Shown: positions 40,741 to 54,627 of the stretch, piece after piece | How the letters are laid out: every line of letters starts with the position of its first letter | Position numbering within the stretch: position 1 is the first letter of the stretch | Assembly: GCA_949318235.1 (NCBI GenBank) | Contig: OX439136.1 | Coordinates: forward strand, 17,706,786-17,770,785 | Direction: 5' to 3' | Source of the DNA: Ecdyonurus torrentis | Taxonomy: Eukaryota > Arthropoda > Insecta > Ephemeroptera > Heptageniidae | DNA: 64,000 nt | Notes under the pieces: generated by a model | Seen by the model: only the letters and a program-made list of their open reading frames with translations | Told to the model about the DNA's origin: nothing | Database searches by the model: none | Translations under genes and position numbers: made by a program

Positions 40741-40833
40741 GTTGCAATTAACGTTGCAATTAACGTTGCAATTAACGTTGCAATTAACGTTGCAATTAAC
40801 GTTGCAATTAACGTTGCAATTAACGTTGCAATT
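40741..40833 (+). repeat. Perfect 12-bp minisatellite
   Basis: Seven exact units of GTTGCAATTAAC plus nine bases of an eighth. Unit length is a multiple of three, which creates a chance LQLT-repeat ORF. The unit contains TTGCAA, AATT and, across the junction, AACGTT palindromes. Confidence 0.95.
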
Positions 40834-41571
40834 CAGTCTATGGATGTGCAAGTTTTTTATTTTTGTCTGGTACCCGCCGTTTTTTTTTTTTTTTTTTTTT
40901 CATTATTATTATTATTATTATTATTTTTTATGATAAATCTGGGCAAACACGATGAAATACATTTGAATTTTCAAACTTCTGAATTGAAATAATAAAGTTC
41001 ATATTTTACTTTTATTTAGCTTTGAATTATAATCTAAAACCTTTTTATTTTTAATAATGTTACAGTCACGAAAAGTTGGTTTGAATAAAATAAGTTTTTA
41101 AAATATATTAAATATATTATTTGACATTGAGTTGGCCAAAATTTTGATATGATAACAATGCAACTAACTTTGTAGCCCAATCGGTTCTATCCCTCGATAT
41201 ATAAAAATATTTAATTTTTCACCATTGAAATCTTAAAAAAAAACTAATAAAATAAAACGTTTACGTATTTTATACACTAACTTAATCATTTCCTTATTAA
41301 TATTTTTTTTTTAAACAAACGCACTATACACTACTTTAATTTTAAATTTAAAACATAGCTTTATGTAGCACTTTGATAATCCAAAACCTTGCCTATATAT
41401 ATAATTCATAATAGCAAATAACATTCTCTAAAACGTGTACTTTGTAGAGAAAGTTTAAGTAAATAAAACTTAAAACTCAAGTATCTTATTCTATGTTTGT
41501 TAAGTAAATAATGTAGAAAACATTTATATAAATAAATAAAATTGTAGTCAAATATAGAGAAAATATTTACT

Positions 41572-41755
<184 letters not shown>

Positions 41756-42058
41756 TATTATATATGTTCAACTAAATGTATATATATTATATATATGTAT
41801 ATACGTATATCAGGAAAAAGTTTTAAATATAAATGTTATATAACTGGAACAAAAAATCTATAATTTAAAAACGATCACTGTATGTGTAGAAATTCGAATT
41901 CCCAATGATATTGCAATTTTTAGGCTTTACTGCATTGAGAAATTGCTTTCTAAAACGTAAAAGAAATGAGGCGTAATACCATTGGGAATAAAATAAGGTA
42001 AAACGATTTTTTTCTTCTTTTTTTACTTTTTTTTGTGGTGCAAAAACAACATTAGCTG

Positions 42059-42061
<3 letters not shown>

Positions 42062-42149
<88 letters not shown>
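42062..42149 (+). repeat. (CT)n microsatellite
   Basis: About 88 bp, perfect. Confidence 0.95.
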
Positions 42150-42151
<2 letters not shown>

Positions 42152-43459
42152 GATTTAGTTTTATACTTTACCTTTCGTTTTCGCATTATCTTTAAATGTA
42201 TAGTAGCTGTAAGAAAAAAAAAAATTTTCATAAAAATAAATCTTTAATGTTATTGCGGAAGACATTTTAAAATTTCGATATGATATCTATATTTGTGTTG
42301 CTATTTTTGCATTATTAAAAAAAAAATTACTACCGTATATTGACTATAAGATAAAAACTTTTTAGATGAAAACTAAAGAAATGAAAGTTAAATAAAGAAA
42401 ACATATTAATTACTAATTACTGTACGAAATAAATAAATAAAGACTGTTCATGTGTTAATTTCATTTCTAAGAATATCCATCATTGCTACTTTGAAATTAA
42501 CTTTTTCTATATTCATTCTGCCATACGAATTATTTGTATTTGTATTCTTCGACAGATCAATGGAAGCAGAATATACAAAATGTGTATCAATTATAATAAT
42601 TAATATATAACTTTCATTTTTTTTTCTATATTTATAAAAAAAAATCATTCGACAAGTATTGTTATCATTGAATTTGTATAACAACTAAAATGTAAAATAT
42701 TTGTCCTACATTTTTCTTTTTTTACTACAGATATATAGTTCTTGTTAACATAAAAATTTCAATATAAAAAATAAAAGAAGGACGCAAACTAATTTGCGTG
42801 AAACCAACCATAAATTCTGCTACAGTGCTTTTTATTTTTCAATCAATTATACATGATTATTATACATATATTATACATAAAATAAAGGAGATATTATATA
42901 ATAAAATTAATTTCAAATGATTAATTTTACGTTCTAACTTTGCAATATAAAAAATATACCCATGCGTGTTTAATTTAATTTTTATATCAATGATTTAAAA
43001 CATAAAATAAAAAGATAAATATCTGATTAATAAGCAATAAAATAAAAACTGTATTCAAGATTTTTTATTTATTTTTTTATATATAATTTTTTTAATTTTA
43101 ATTTTATTAGAATGTATATTGATAATATAATAAGATAAAACTCAAGAATTTAATTTTTTCCTCCAATTAACTCATTTTTTTTTCCTGGAAAGTATACTTT
43201 TGGTTTACAACAGAAATCATTTTATCTATATCGCTTTTATAAATGCAAAAAATAATATATAAAATATATTAACATAATAAATATAAATATTAATTAATAA
43301 CATAAGATATTATAATAACATATTACAACAATAATTTAAAAGAAAAATGTTTTAATTATTTTGTTTATTTAATTCACCATCATACTTACGTTTCTGTTTT
43401 AACCCATTTTGTTGTTTATCTGGAATAGAAACTTGTATTTTTTTATTATTACAAATATA

Positions 43460-43553
43460 TATTGTACCACAAGGAAATGAAAAACCTGCACAACTATATA
43501 GACTGAAAAGCATCACTAAAATTGCAGGTTATTCATTTCATTTCGGTACAATA
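43460..43553. mobile_element. Short TA-flanked palindromic MITE
   Basis: The element at 43462-43551 (90 bp): TTGTACC...AACCTGCA on the left arm pairs with TGCAGGTT...GGTACAA on the right, with TA on both sides. Confidence 0.6.
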
Positions 43554-44449
43554 TCTGAACAAAATTTTGGTAACAAAGACAGTGATCGACTTATAGCGGA
43601 AATATTCTAAAGAGGTACTTAATTTTCATAATAATTCTTTTCGTGTTATTATTTTTTATAAAACACAAGAAAAAAGAGGATGAGCGCAGCACAAAACTTG
43701 CGCAGTTGATTTTATTTTGTGATGGATGTACTTGATTCTAAGCCAATACGATACCGTTCATCAGTAACGTCACTGATAAGGTGAATAAAAATACACCCGG
43801 TGATATGACGTCTTTGGTGAATTACTTTAAGCTGCGCGACCTTGGCCAAAACTTTTCCCGGAGCATCTAACCTCTTATATATGGACCTTGTATAAAACAT
43901 AACAAAATAATGTAACTTAAAAAATGAAATTGAATGATTTATTATCATTAACTATTTTTCTGGAAAAAATTTAATAATATTTTTATATTTAAAAAAAAGT
44001 TTCTAAAAGTTGACGCTAAAATTTAAATTTAAACATTTACATGTAATCTTTAAAGTGTGGAATAACTTAAATATTTGTCGTGTTTGCATGTTTTTGCCAT
44101 AGCTAAACTTTTAAATAACATTATTTCATCTTTAGTTTATGTTGATATTATATGTATCGCAATTTTTCATATTATCACTGTACTCTTAAAAGAAAAGTCA
44201 AATTTATTTTATTTCAAATTTTCACTCCGTACATATTTAATTATGATTAATAAAAATTAAAAAAAAAAAAATAATTTTGCAAAATACCATATTAAAAAGT
44301 TTCGTTTAATATTTTAAAATGCATTTATTTTAATTAAAGTTGTGATAATTTGTAAGAGAAGAGAAATAATATTGAAGTAATTTTCGTTTACTGCAAAAAT
44401 TATTTTAATTTGCCTGGAGGTTAATTTAGAAGCAATTACGACTATAACA

Positions 44450-44455
<6 letters not shown>

Positions 44456-44501
<46 letters not shown>
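44456..44501 (+). repeat. (CT)n microsatellite
   Basis: About 45 bp, some 790 bp upstream of the hinge exon. Confidence 0.93.
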
Positions 44502-45288
44502 AAAGTCAAAACAATTACTGTATAAGTAATTTAAAATTCCCTTGTATTGAGAAGGAGCTATTTTAGTTCATGTATCGCATGTATGTAGATTGTTACATGC
44601 TTCCAATTTTAGACTGTTGAAATTGTTTTGTTCACCAGACAAAAGAATGTTTTATTGACAGACATTATTGTTATTATTTTTTTTTTTAATCTTAAAATTT
44701 TAAGTTACGATAATTTTATTTCGATATTAAATTTCTCCTTTTCTATTTCTTGAAAGTTATAAATATAATGAATCTAGGATTTCTATTTTTATTACAAATC
44801 ATTTATAGAAGGCAACCCCTCTCCCTCCTCCTCCTTTTTTTTTTTTTACAAGATTGAGTCGAAATCATAATTTTGTTGGGAATAAATTGCGTCCTAGACT
44901 TTATTATTATTATTATTATATTTTCTCAATTTGATATTTATATAGAATATTTGAAAGTTTTTATTCATTTTAGCAGAACTTACTAATAAGAACTTACCTA
45001 CTAATATACGTATGGTAGTTTCATTGTTTCTCTATCTATAGGATGTACGAAACAAAAGGGTTTATTACAATAAATTAGATCGTTTAATTTATACATAGAA
45101 ATCGTAAAACAACCTAATACGTTTTCCTCGATTCTCTCAATAAACACTTGTATTGTTATATTATTGGATATTATTTATATATATTTTAGTAATATAAAAA
45201 AATACCAAACATTGTACACATTTTTAAATGTTCTCAACTTTATTGTATATTTGTACAATATATTAATTATTTTACTTTATGTTCACAG

Positions 45289-45554
45289 AGGATAGCAGAC
45301 AACGTTCCTCTTGTTCACCTCGTGGTAGTGTAAGCAGTCACAGTGGAACTGGTAGTGACAGTGCACCTTCAGTGACTCCTGATGTCACATCTCGTCGTGG
45401 TTCTTCCCCGGCTTCTCCAAAACAACAACAACAACAACAACAACAACGAGAAGTCTCTCCACTTCCATCACCCACAACATCAGCATCACCTCCACCAAGT
45501 CCGCTAACTTCTTCAGCGGCTATCGTATCGGCATCCGATAAAGCTATATTACAG
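45289..45554 (+). CDS. Internal exon of a dystrophin-like gene: Ser/Pro/Gln-rich hinge
   Basis: The exon follows a pyrimidine-rich stretch ending in cacag and ends ATT-ACAG at the donor GTAAAT. It begins with two bases that finish a codon split by the upstream intron, then has 88 codons and ends in phase 0. The peptide starts DSRQRSSCSPRGS, is rich in Ser, Pro and Thr, carries a (CAA)8 polyglutamine run followed by REVSPLPSP, and ends SASDKAILQ. Such sequence is disordered and fits a flexible linker. The next plus-strand exon is in matching phase and starts a spectrin repeat, so the linker occupies the position of dystrophin hinge 3. Codon choice and GC content differ sharply from the flanking AT-rich DNA. 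The hinge assignment rests on position and composition, since hinge sequence itself is poorly conserved. The acceptor could be two bases further right (cagag/GAT), which would remove the partial codon. Confidence 0.8.
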
Positions 45555-45599
45555 GTAAATTGAATTTTTATAGTCATTTTTAACTTTACGATTTGATTA

Positions 45600-46160
45600 A
45601 GGTGGGAAATCAGGTACTGCAGGATGTGACAAAAAAAAATTGTAAAGAAAGAAAAATCTGAAATTTTGTATAGTGATACATTACAATAAAATTTTTCACA
45701 TGTAAAAAATTTGGGGGGTCACCATGCTAGGTTTTAAATTATGATTTTTTGAAGTTTTAGTCCCATAAGAGCCCATGTTAATTTCAATAATTATTTTCTC
45801 TCTTATCTGATGGTCACAAGCCATCTGATGTATACCAGCCTTCTATATACAACCCTTAAGAAAAGTATATATTTGGCGCCATAGATGGCCACAAAAAGAA
45901 ATTTTTGGAAGAAACAGTCAACCATATTAGATAACAGCTGGACTGTTTCCCAAATTCATTCTTTTTATCTAAAATAAGGTAAAAATATTCCCTAAAATCC
46001 TACTGCTGTTAAAACCCTTACACCAAGTAGTACATATAGTGTGCTTCTGATGCATATTTATAGGAGGGAACTATAGGGGGAAAGTGAAAAAGGAAGAGTT
46101 CTCTACTTCCTTACTGAAACCACCACCACCATGTCCGCCATTGGTTATATTTTATACTGA
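45600..46160. other. Unclassified, less AT-rich intron block just after the hinge exon
   Basis: Contains TTGGGGGGTCACCATGC, GGCGCCATAGATGGCC and GGAGGGAACTATAGGGGG, and ends in an A-tract at 46162-46182. No open reading frame or inverted repeat. An old interspersed repeat with an A-rich end is the likeliest reading. Confidence 0.35.
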
Positions 46161-46349
46161 AAAAAAAAAAAAAAAAAAAAAAGGCGTTTTATTTGTAATA
46201 TTTATGCTATTGCTATATATAACGAAATCTAATTTTAGAATACAATATTTCTTAATTTAATGGTTTTATTAAAACCTATATAGAGCAGCAAGAACATGTT
46301 TTAGGTTTACCAGTGAATTCACCCACTAAATGATAAGCTAAACTAGTAT

Positions 46350-46630
46350 CTAAACACAAAATGGGATCTACAAAACTGGTACAGTTTTAACCATACTATA
46401 AATGTGGTTTCAAGAGTGTCAAAAAAACTGTAAAGTATGCACTTTGCTTGAATATTTCTGTTTATGACGCCAAAAACAAGCAAAAATTAGTATATGAAAT
46501 TGTTGTGCGGGTTGCATAAATAAAAAATTTCTTATCTTTGATACGGTCGCTGACACCAACTAATGTTGTTTATATGTAAGTCCCATGAAGTGTTTTGTGA
46601 TATAAATGTTAATGTATTCTTCTTTACATA
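46350..46630 (+). mobile_element. MITE family A copy, diverged
   Basis: Contains the ordered family blocks AACACAAAATGGGATCTAC, TTGTGCGGGTTGCATAAA and AAGTCCCATGAAGTGTTTT. Both ends are eroded. It lies about 50 bp from the different palindromic MITE at 46680. Confidence 0.6.
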
Positions 46631-46675
46631 ATAATACCTATACTATACTGCATAATAACTTTGTTATATTATTAC

Positions 46676-46992
46676 TTGAAGGCGTAGAACACCTTGAACA
46701 AAAAACTTACCTAATATCCTAACATACCCAAATATCAACATTATTTTGGCCGAAGTCATTGATTTCTAATTTATTTTCCATTTACAAAAAGTCAGTTGCG
46801 GGTTTACTACGTCACAGCTCGCCTGGTCTACGTGCGCGTAAACAGGCGAGCTGTGACGTAGTAAACCCGCAACTGACATTTGGTAAATGGAAAATAGATT
46901 AGAAATCAATGACTCCGGCCAAAATAATGTTAATATTTGGGTATTTTAGGATATTAGGCAAGTTTTTTGTTCAAGGTGTTCTACGTCTTTAA
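46676..46992. mobile_element. Near-perfect palindromic MITE, TTAA-type ends
   Basis: The element at 46680-46988 (309 bp) is one long inverted repeat around 46833. The arms share AGNCGTAGAACACCTTGAAC at the ends and AGTTGCGGGTTTACTACGTC near the centre. Flanks are TTGA on the left and TTAA on the right, i.e. a TTAA target with one change. Arms of about 150 bp with only scattered mismatches indicate recent activity. Confidence 0.8.
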
Positions 46993-47158
46993 ATATTGTA
47001 CTGCATGATTGTTTATGCTCTTACAATTTAATGACATAAATGCAGCATAAATTACGCAATTATTCATTCTTTCTGTGTGACTGTTACATATAGAATATGT
47101 GTAACAGGTAATTTCGTTCTTATATATTTTTTTTTATCTTACCAAATTATTAAAGTTG

Positions 47159-47159
<1 letters not shown>

Positions 47160-47223
<64 letters not shown>
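47160..47223 (+). repeat. (CT)n microsatellite
   Basis: About 62 bp. A second, longer (CT)n tract follows 400 bp away. Confidence 0.95.
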
Positions 47224-47226
<3 letters not shown>

Positions 47227-47615
47227 TCCCACATTAATTAAAACATGGTTTTCTGAATCATATGTACATTATTCAACAAAATAAAATTGATTGAAATTAT
47301 ATTCACAGTATATGATAGAAACAAAATTTGGATCAAAAATCCTTTTATATTATAAACTTTATGTAAAATTTTAATATAATTCTTAATCCTTTTTAATTAA
47401 GATATTTTGTATATTATCCGACGGCTATGTATATAAGATAAAATTTTATTACTTTTTCCTTAAAATATATTCCTATATCCATAAGTAACATACATATATA
47501 TTTAATCTTTTTGAGAGGTTTTTTTGGTTTTAAAAGTCTCAAAAGATAATTAATTTTTAAATCTATTAAATTTTATACTTGTAATATGAAAACGCGTTTA
47601 AAATATTTTTTCGTA

Positions 47616-47719
<104 letters not shown>

Positions 47720-48789
47720 CTGACCAAATACATGTTTAAACAGCATTCTGTGGTTATCAAATGCGGTAAATTTATATTTATTTCAATACAATTAAATATT
47801 TGATAATAAAAAACTTTACAGTAGTATTTCCAAAGTGCCATGATTGTATGCCGATAAATTGAGTATACTTTAATTATTCATATTTAAAGTTTTCTGTATC
47901 TTATATTTTAGCATACGCCTTTTTTAGGAAATAAATAATGTATCTTCCTTTTTAAGTTAAATGTAAAGTAACTTCTGAAACGTATTTTATCAATAATATA
48001 GATGCAATATATTAGGAAAGGAAAGGAAAGGAATATGGGAAAATTTGATTAAACTTAAAAGTAATTTTTCATGTTTACGTAAATTTATAAAAACATTAGA
48101 CTTCAACTGCAAATGCGTATTTTAAACCTAATGCTTTTTGTTTGATATATACAAAATAACGATAAACTACATTTAAAGAAATGATTACGAATGGTCGTGA
48201 ATTGACTTAATATATTAACATATAAAATTGCAATGGTTATGTAAAAATAATCCATTTTAATTGACGTAAAAAATTTAATACTTTGATTGGAAGGTGTGAA
48301 ATTTACACCTGTAATAAAATCATAACGCATGAATAACATTTAATAGGATAAATCATTTTTCATGGACGTCTCTTGTGCATATAATACTATGTATGTTTGC
48401 TTTAACGTATATAAGAGGATTATTTAACATTAAATGTCACCTAAAATATATTTTATTACATTTATAGCACAGCAAGGTATGATAAACTGAAATATAAACG
48501 TTTATAAATATAATAATTAACAATGATAATTAATATCTTTTTAATGGGTGAAATCAAGCATGCTACCTCTCAATTTAACCCAGTTGCTGTTAAGTATAGA
48601 CAAGTACAAATTTTTGCATTTTTAAAATAAATGTATAGTGTTATAACGAGTATATGAATAAATACTATTTAATTTTATTTTCATAAAGCTGTGCATACAT
48701 TTTTTTTATAACCTACAAAGGTACACTTTTCTGAAGGGGTGGCAGGGCTGGACTGATTGTGAGTGCTTTTGGAGGAATAACGGTATTAA

Positions 48790-48971
<182 letters not shown>

Positions 48972-49179
48972 CCTGATTTTTTTTTTTTTTTTTTTTTTTA
49001 ATCCAACAAAAGAAGAATCCAGATATCTAAAAATTAGGAGGAGTTGGAAATTTCAGCCCATGAATATCATTGTCTTAAGCTGTTTAAGAATACTCGTCCA
49101 TTTTTGAATGGTTATAGCATCCTTGAAATACAGTTTTAATAAATAGTTGATGCAATCAGCTACCACGTTTCATGAGAAT

Positions 49180-49320
49180 AAGTAATAATAATAATAATAA
49201 AGATTTTATTGAGCAAATTATTACAATACAAACATTGCACATAGTCAAAGGAGGTTGCTCAACAGGAGATCAAAAAAGGCAAAGCCCATACAACATTTGA
49301 TATCCAAAAATACGAAGTAA
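49180..49320 (-). mobile_element. Probable LINE 3' end with (TTA)n tail
   Basis: The minus strand reads a less AT-rich 3'-UTR-like segment (CTCCTGTTGAGCAACCTCC), then CAATAAAATCTTTATTATT at the tail. A poly(A)-like signal followed by a triplet tail is typical of non-LTR retrotransposons. No reverse-transcriptase sequence is attached. Confidence 0.45.
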
Positions 49321-49364
49321 AAGATTATGATGACACAAAAAAAAAAAAAACATAATAATAACAA

Positions 49365-49439
<75 letters not shown>
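49365..49439 (+). repeat. (AAAT)n microsatellite
   Basis: About 18 perfect units, next to the LINE tail at 49180-49320. Confidence 0.95.
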
Positions 49440-50038
49440 GTAATATACGTATATATATATATAAAAAAAAGGAGTACATTTAAAACTAGATACTAGTTTT
49501 GAACTTAGAGGAAGCCAGTAATAAGTAATAAAAATCAAACAATCATATCTACCTTTTTTATAATATAATAATTACAACAGTATCTTAATTATCAACCTAT
49601 GGTTTGATTGCACAAATTTAGCAACTTCATATTTTTAAAAATTAGTTACAATCATAATATTGGCCACAATATGTAATCAGGATTAATTAATATCTTACCA
49701 AGAAAGTAAATTTAAAAATATATACTGCAAATTGATTGACATCAATTTCATTTTAAATAAAAATTATGTTTGTAAAACTGAGTAAAAAGAAAGGCAGCTA
49801 TTCATTTTTTTTACATAATAAAAGGCCATTTATTATTTGTATACATTTGAATATAGTTTATTTTAAAAGAGAGATGATTTTTGTTGTTGTTATATATTAA
49901 ATGTAGTTTTAAATCGAATCCTTTTTATAATGCTTTCAAAAGACATTCCATAGGGAGAAAAAAGCTAGGGTATGAAAACAGGAACGAACGTGTAAATTTC
50001 ACTTTTATGCTGCATTTGTTGATATACAATAAAAAAAA

Positions 50039-50041
<3 letters not shown>

Positions 50042-50074
<33 letters not shown>

Positions 50075-50284
50075 AAAAACAAATACGCAATTGTAAAAAT
50101 TGCTGTATGTGTTTTATTGTTCATGTATCGGCATATTGTTTTCATACACTGATTGAGTTTTTTTTTTATTGTACAATTACTTTGGAATTGTTTAGAGAGA
50201 TATACAGAGAAATGAAAATATAGCGATCCAGTGAGAGAGAGAAAGAGAGAGAGAGAAAGAAAGAGAGAGAGAGAGAGAGAGAGA
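50042..50284 (+). repeat. Two (GA)n microsatellites
   Basis: Tracts at 50043-50071 and, with AAAG interruptions, 50232-50284. The bases between are ordinary AT-rich DNA. Confidence 0.9.
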
Positions 50285-50596
50285 TTAAACTTCAAAGTTA
50301 ATAATAAATTTTATATTTGATAAATTTGAAGTACTAGACAATGGCATCCAATAATTACCAAACTTTACAGACTTTATGACTTAAGCTTTTACTATAAGGC
50401 CTCACCTCATAAAACAATACTAATATGCATTGATATGGTGTCGACGAACCCCCATTAGTTTGTACTATTAATTAGTTAAACCTTAGTTAAGTTATTATTT
50501 CGATCTTTGCAAACAATTAAATTTTTTTTTAACTAAAGTTAACTAGAGGTTGCACGCTTGTAGTGCCTTATTAGTTGTGCAATGCTCCATATTATA

Positions 50597-50651
<55 letters not shown>

Positions 50652-51320
50652 GTTATTGTCATAACGCAATAAAGTAATATTTTAAATCACAGTATCCTGT
50701 ACCATGTGAAATAATGTGTGTGTTTTGTTTTGTTACAAAGAATTAGTAACTAAAAGAGTTTATTTCTAGTGAAATTATGAACGTATATTATATATATTGA
50801 GGTCATACATAGCTAAAGATAAAATTGAAATAGTATAATCGGCAAGTTTAGCGTGAAGTGCCAATAATCTCCCCACACAGTTTCCAGTTGAATGAATTTT
50901 TTTTTTTTAAATCAGAAATCCATTATCTTCTTCAGTCAAAAGTTAATATTTCTACTCCATTTGAGTGTTTCTATACTCTGGCCAAAACAAGGTCGTTCCC
51001 GCCAAAAACCTGTATCCGCGGTGCTAAACCAATCAGAGAGCGTGTTATAAACCTACTAGCCAATCACAGTTGACTTTACATTGTTAATTACACTGTATCC
51101 GCTCGAACTAGTATTGGGGGAAGTGTGTATATATATATATATATATTATAAGTATCAACGCTATAATATCGTTTTATATTATACAGTGTACACATCAAAT
51201 TCACTTATTTAGAACGTAAAAATGCAATATTATATTATTATTATTATATATGCAAGCAAAAACCTAAATTGTTCGAGAATTAATTATAAATTTAATACAA
51301 ACAATAAACAATATAATTTC

Positions 51321-51352
<32 letters not shown>

Positions 51353-52063
51353 CTGGAATCGGCCAAAGAGGAAATAAAAAAAATTGTATAAATATGTATG
51401 GAAAGTTAATAATATTGAAGTAAATAACATTGTAAAAGCTTTTAGTTGATTTCCAATAAAAACAACAACATAATAATAGAATAAATTACAGATTTCTGAA
51501 CTGTATCATAAAACAAACAAGAGTGTATTATTTATTGTATAAAATAAACCAAAAAATATTTAAATTATACAATGTTATACAACATTTGAGAAATTTTAAC
51601 GTAAAGTGACGTATGAAACATATTATATACGTAACGAGCAACAGAATGTTTCATTTTGATTTGAAATGAAAATGTTAAGTTAATTTCAAATACATACAAG
51701 ACAAAAACTATAACTGTTTTGACTGTTCTATCATGATATTTCAATGCAAATATACCAAGTTTATATTATATTACTATGTATGTAATATATAATACAAAGC
51801 TTTGTATATAGTATCTCTATATCAAAATATATTATTCTTGTATTTCTATTTGAATTTATACAGTATATTGGTTTACAATTCAGAGAGTGAAAAATTCAAA
51901 AAAGGATCATATTGCCAAGCATGGCAAATTTTTTACGTCACTTTTGATGTGTCATGTACCAAATATATATAATTTCAGACAAAGTAAGGCTTTAGAATTA
52001 ATTTCTTAAATGGTTAATTCAATATAAAAATTCTCGTCTCGTAATTTTTGGGATTAATTTCCC

Positions 52064-52171
<108 letters not shown>

Positions 52172-53610
52172 CTTAATTATTATATTTTTTACTGTATTCT
52201 GTATATAAAATCAAAATCTGTGTTATTTTGCCTCGTGGAAAATCTTAGTATACATGGGCATCATTGATTTTTTTTTTTCATAAAATATGTAAATTAAACA
52301 AACTGATTTATATATAATAATCATAATAATATATTAAATTATAATCGAATAAAGCAATAAATAATATAATGAATAATATATTGAAAGCAAATAAGTTTTT
52401 GAACATGCAGCAATTCACATTATAAAAGTTCAAATCTTTCTACTTTTTTTTTATGCCATTTACAATATTTGTTTTAGAATAAAGACGTTTATTTTATATT
52501 TAATAATAAAAAAAAAACTATATTTAACATTATAAATAATTTTATTTTTATATTCGCTTTCATATATAAATATCTTGTACGATATTTCTTTTCCAAACAA
52601 ATTTATTTCTCTTATATATATTTTTTTCTTCTTTGTTCAACAAACGAGTAACATTTTTATATATTATCTTTTATACATTTTTAACGATTACTTTGCAGTA
52701 GTGAAAAATTTTATGTTACGCTTTAAAATGATTACCTACAATTTAAAGATATTACCATGTTAATAGTACCAATTTTATATAGCCTGGTTGGTGCAAATAG
52801 AAGAGAAAGATTTTTATTAAAGTGAAGTGATTAAAAGTAATGTTTATAACTAAATTAGATGCACATAGAAACGTTGAGATTTTAATTTTATTTAAAAGTA
52901 TAATTATACTTATATACGTGATTTTTTTTTCTTTCTGTTTATTAACATGGTTAAAATAAAATAAATATTTTATGCTGTAATGAATATAATATATTCAAGA
53001 TAATATGTAAGATAATATTTTGAAATTACGTAAGTATGGTTTAAACAAGATTGTGATAGTGAATTGTGATAAATTGATAGTGATTGATAATAGTAGATAG
53101 TAGATTGTGATGTCAAAGTCGCAGTTCTTGTATTTCTTATATGATGAAAATTGCAAATTTAGTGCGATTTTGTAAATGGTTGTACAACATACTATGCCAT
53201 AAATCATAACCATGTGTGTAGTTTAACATAACTTTTTTTGCGCTTTAACATAATCGCTATACATAAATTATATTGTTAATTGTTGTATATAAATGTTGAT
53301 GAAATGGAGGTACAAATAATAGCATAACTTTCATATATATTTTTTCCTTCTTCTTTTCTTTCTTTTCTTTCTTCTTTTATGTTTTTTTATGTTGCAACTT
53401 TTACGATATATAATCAATATAATCTACCTTGTAAAATGACTATTTTTCAATTTTTTGTTATGCAAAATTATTTAACAGGTATATCGATAGTTTTTTTTTT
53501 ATCAATTCCAAAACATATAAAAGTATTATTTGAAAATTATGCTATAGGGTTTTGACTTTTGTTTTACATTGTGTGATGTAACCAGTTAATTGATATTGAA
53601 AAAATAAACA

Positions 53611-53680
53611 TTTCTCTCGACTTGGACTCGAACCCTGATCTGTGGTTTCCGACACCACTGCGTTACAGAGACTCTCCAAC
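53611..53680 (-). ncRNA. tRNA-like remnant (Pol III A- and B-box matches)
   Basis: The minus strand has GTAACGCAGTGG (A-box-like) and GGGTTCGAGTCC (perfect B box) with a GTGGT/ACCAC stem between them. The boxes are about 13 nt too close for a tRNA and the acceptor arm does not pair, so this is a pseudogene or SINE head, not a tRNA. Confidence 0.4.
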
Positions 53681-53742
53681 ATCATTCACTGTTCTTTATG
53701 CAGTCCTGTATTTTTCACACATTTTTATTCACCCAATTATTT

Positions 53743-53781
<39 letters not shown>

Positions 53782-54627
53782 TAGTAGGAAAGTAAAGTGA
53801 AACCTTGGATAAAGAAATCCCTAAATATTCACGACTTTAACTTTCCATATTTATATTGCAGTACTAAAAGAAGGCAATAAAAGCAATTTAATATTTTACA
53901 CTTTATGTTTTTGCGTCTAAAGTTTATCGACGTCATAATATTTTGTGTGACCACTCGAATATTTCAGTTTTTTTTTTTTCGCGTAAAAAATAGAAATTCT
54001 TTTTTTTTTTCTTTGCACTGAACCATGAAGCATTTTTATTTGGTGTATCATATTCCACCCTTATATGATACTGTATACATAGCAAAAAAAAAAAAAAAAA
54101 GAAAAAAAAAAAAAAAGAAAAAAAAAAAGAAAGAAAGAAAGAAAAGAAGAAGCACCATTTGAGACAAATAAAATATATATATAGGGGTCCTTTCCAGCAT
54201 GCAACAAAACTTATGTATAAAGGGGACAGAATATCAATTGCCTGTATCCTTTATTTTTTTTCTATTTATATTTATTGATCTGGAAAAAATAATTGGTTTT
54301 ATATGAAGTTTTATATTTCCTTTCTGCTTTCTAGTAACTCAATTATTTTGACCTCTCTTCAAAAAAACAAAATAAATCATCTTTACGGGTTCCACGGAAT
54401 TTATTTTTTATGCCTATATATAATATTTTTTTTTTATACTGTACATCATTGCGAGATCGTTATATTAAATTAATTGGGATATTTGTTTTTAATTGTAGCA
54501 CATGAAGTGTTTTTTTCCCCGTTTTACATTAATTTTATAATATTAAACTGTTTTTGTCTTTATTTTTATTATGCTTATAAAACTATAAAAACAACTAAGC
54601 AATACCGAATTATAGCTAATTATTATA

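Noticed and set aside
40741..40833. CRISPR-like array
   Set aside because: Units are contiguous 12-mers without spacers, in animal DNA.
40709..40933. ORF with LQLT repeats
   Set aside because: Produced by a 12-bp minisatellite whose unit is a multiple of three. It continues into poly(T) and (ATT)n.
43712..43948. Minus-strand 78-residue ORF with mixed composition (KVLAKVAQLKVIHQ...)
   Set aside because: Less AT-rich than its surroundings, but without splice, start or family support. Probably an old repeat.
45338..45577. Minus-strand ORF opposite the hinge exon
   Set aside because: Shadow of the plus-strand exon; the Cys run is the complement of the CAA repeat.
50858..51073. ORF with a GC-richer end (CIRGAKPIRERV...)
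   Set aside because: It overlaps CCAAT-containing repeat-like sequence (CCAATCAGAGAG, CCAATCACAG). No coding support.
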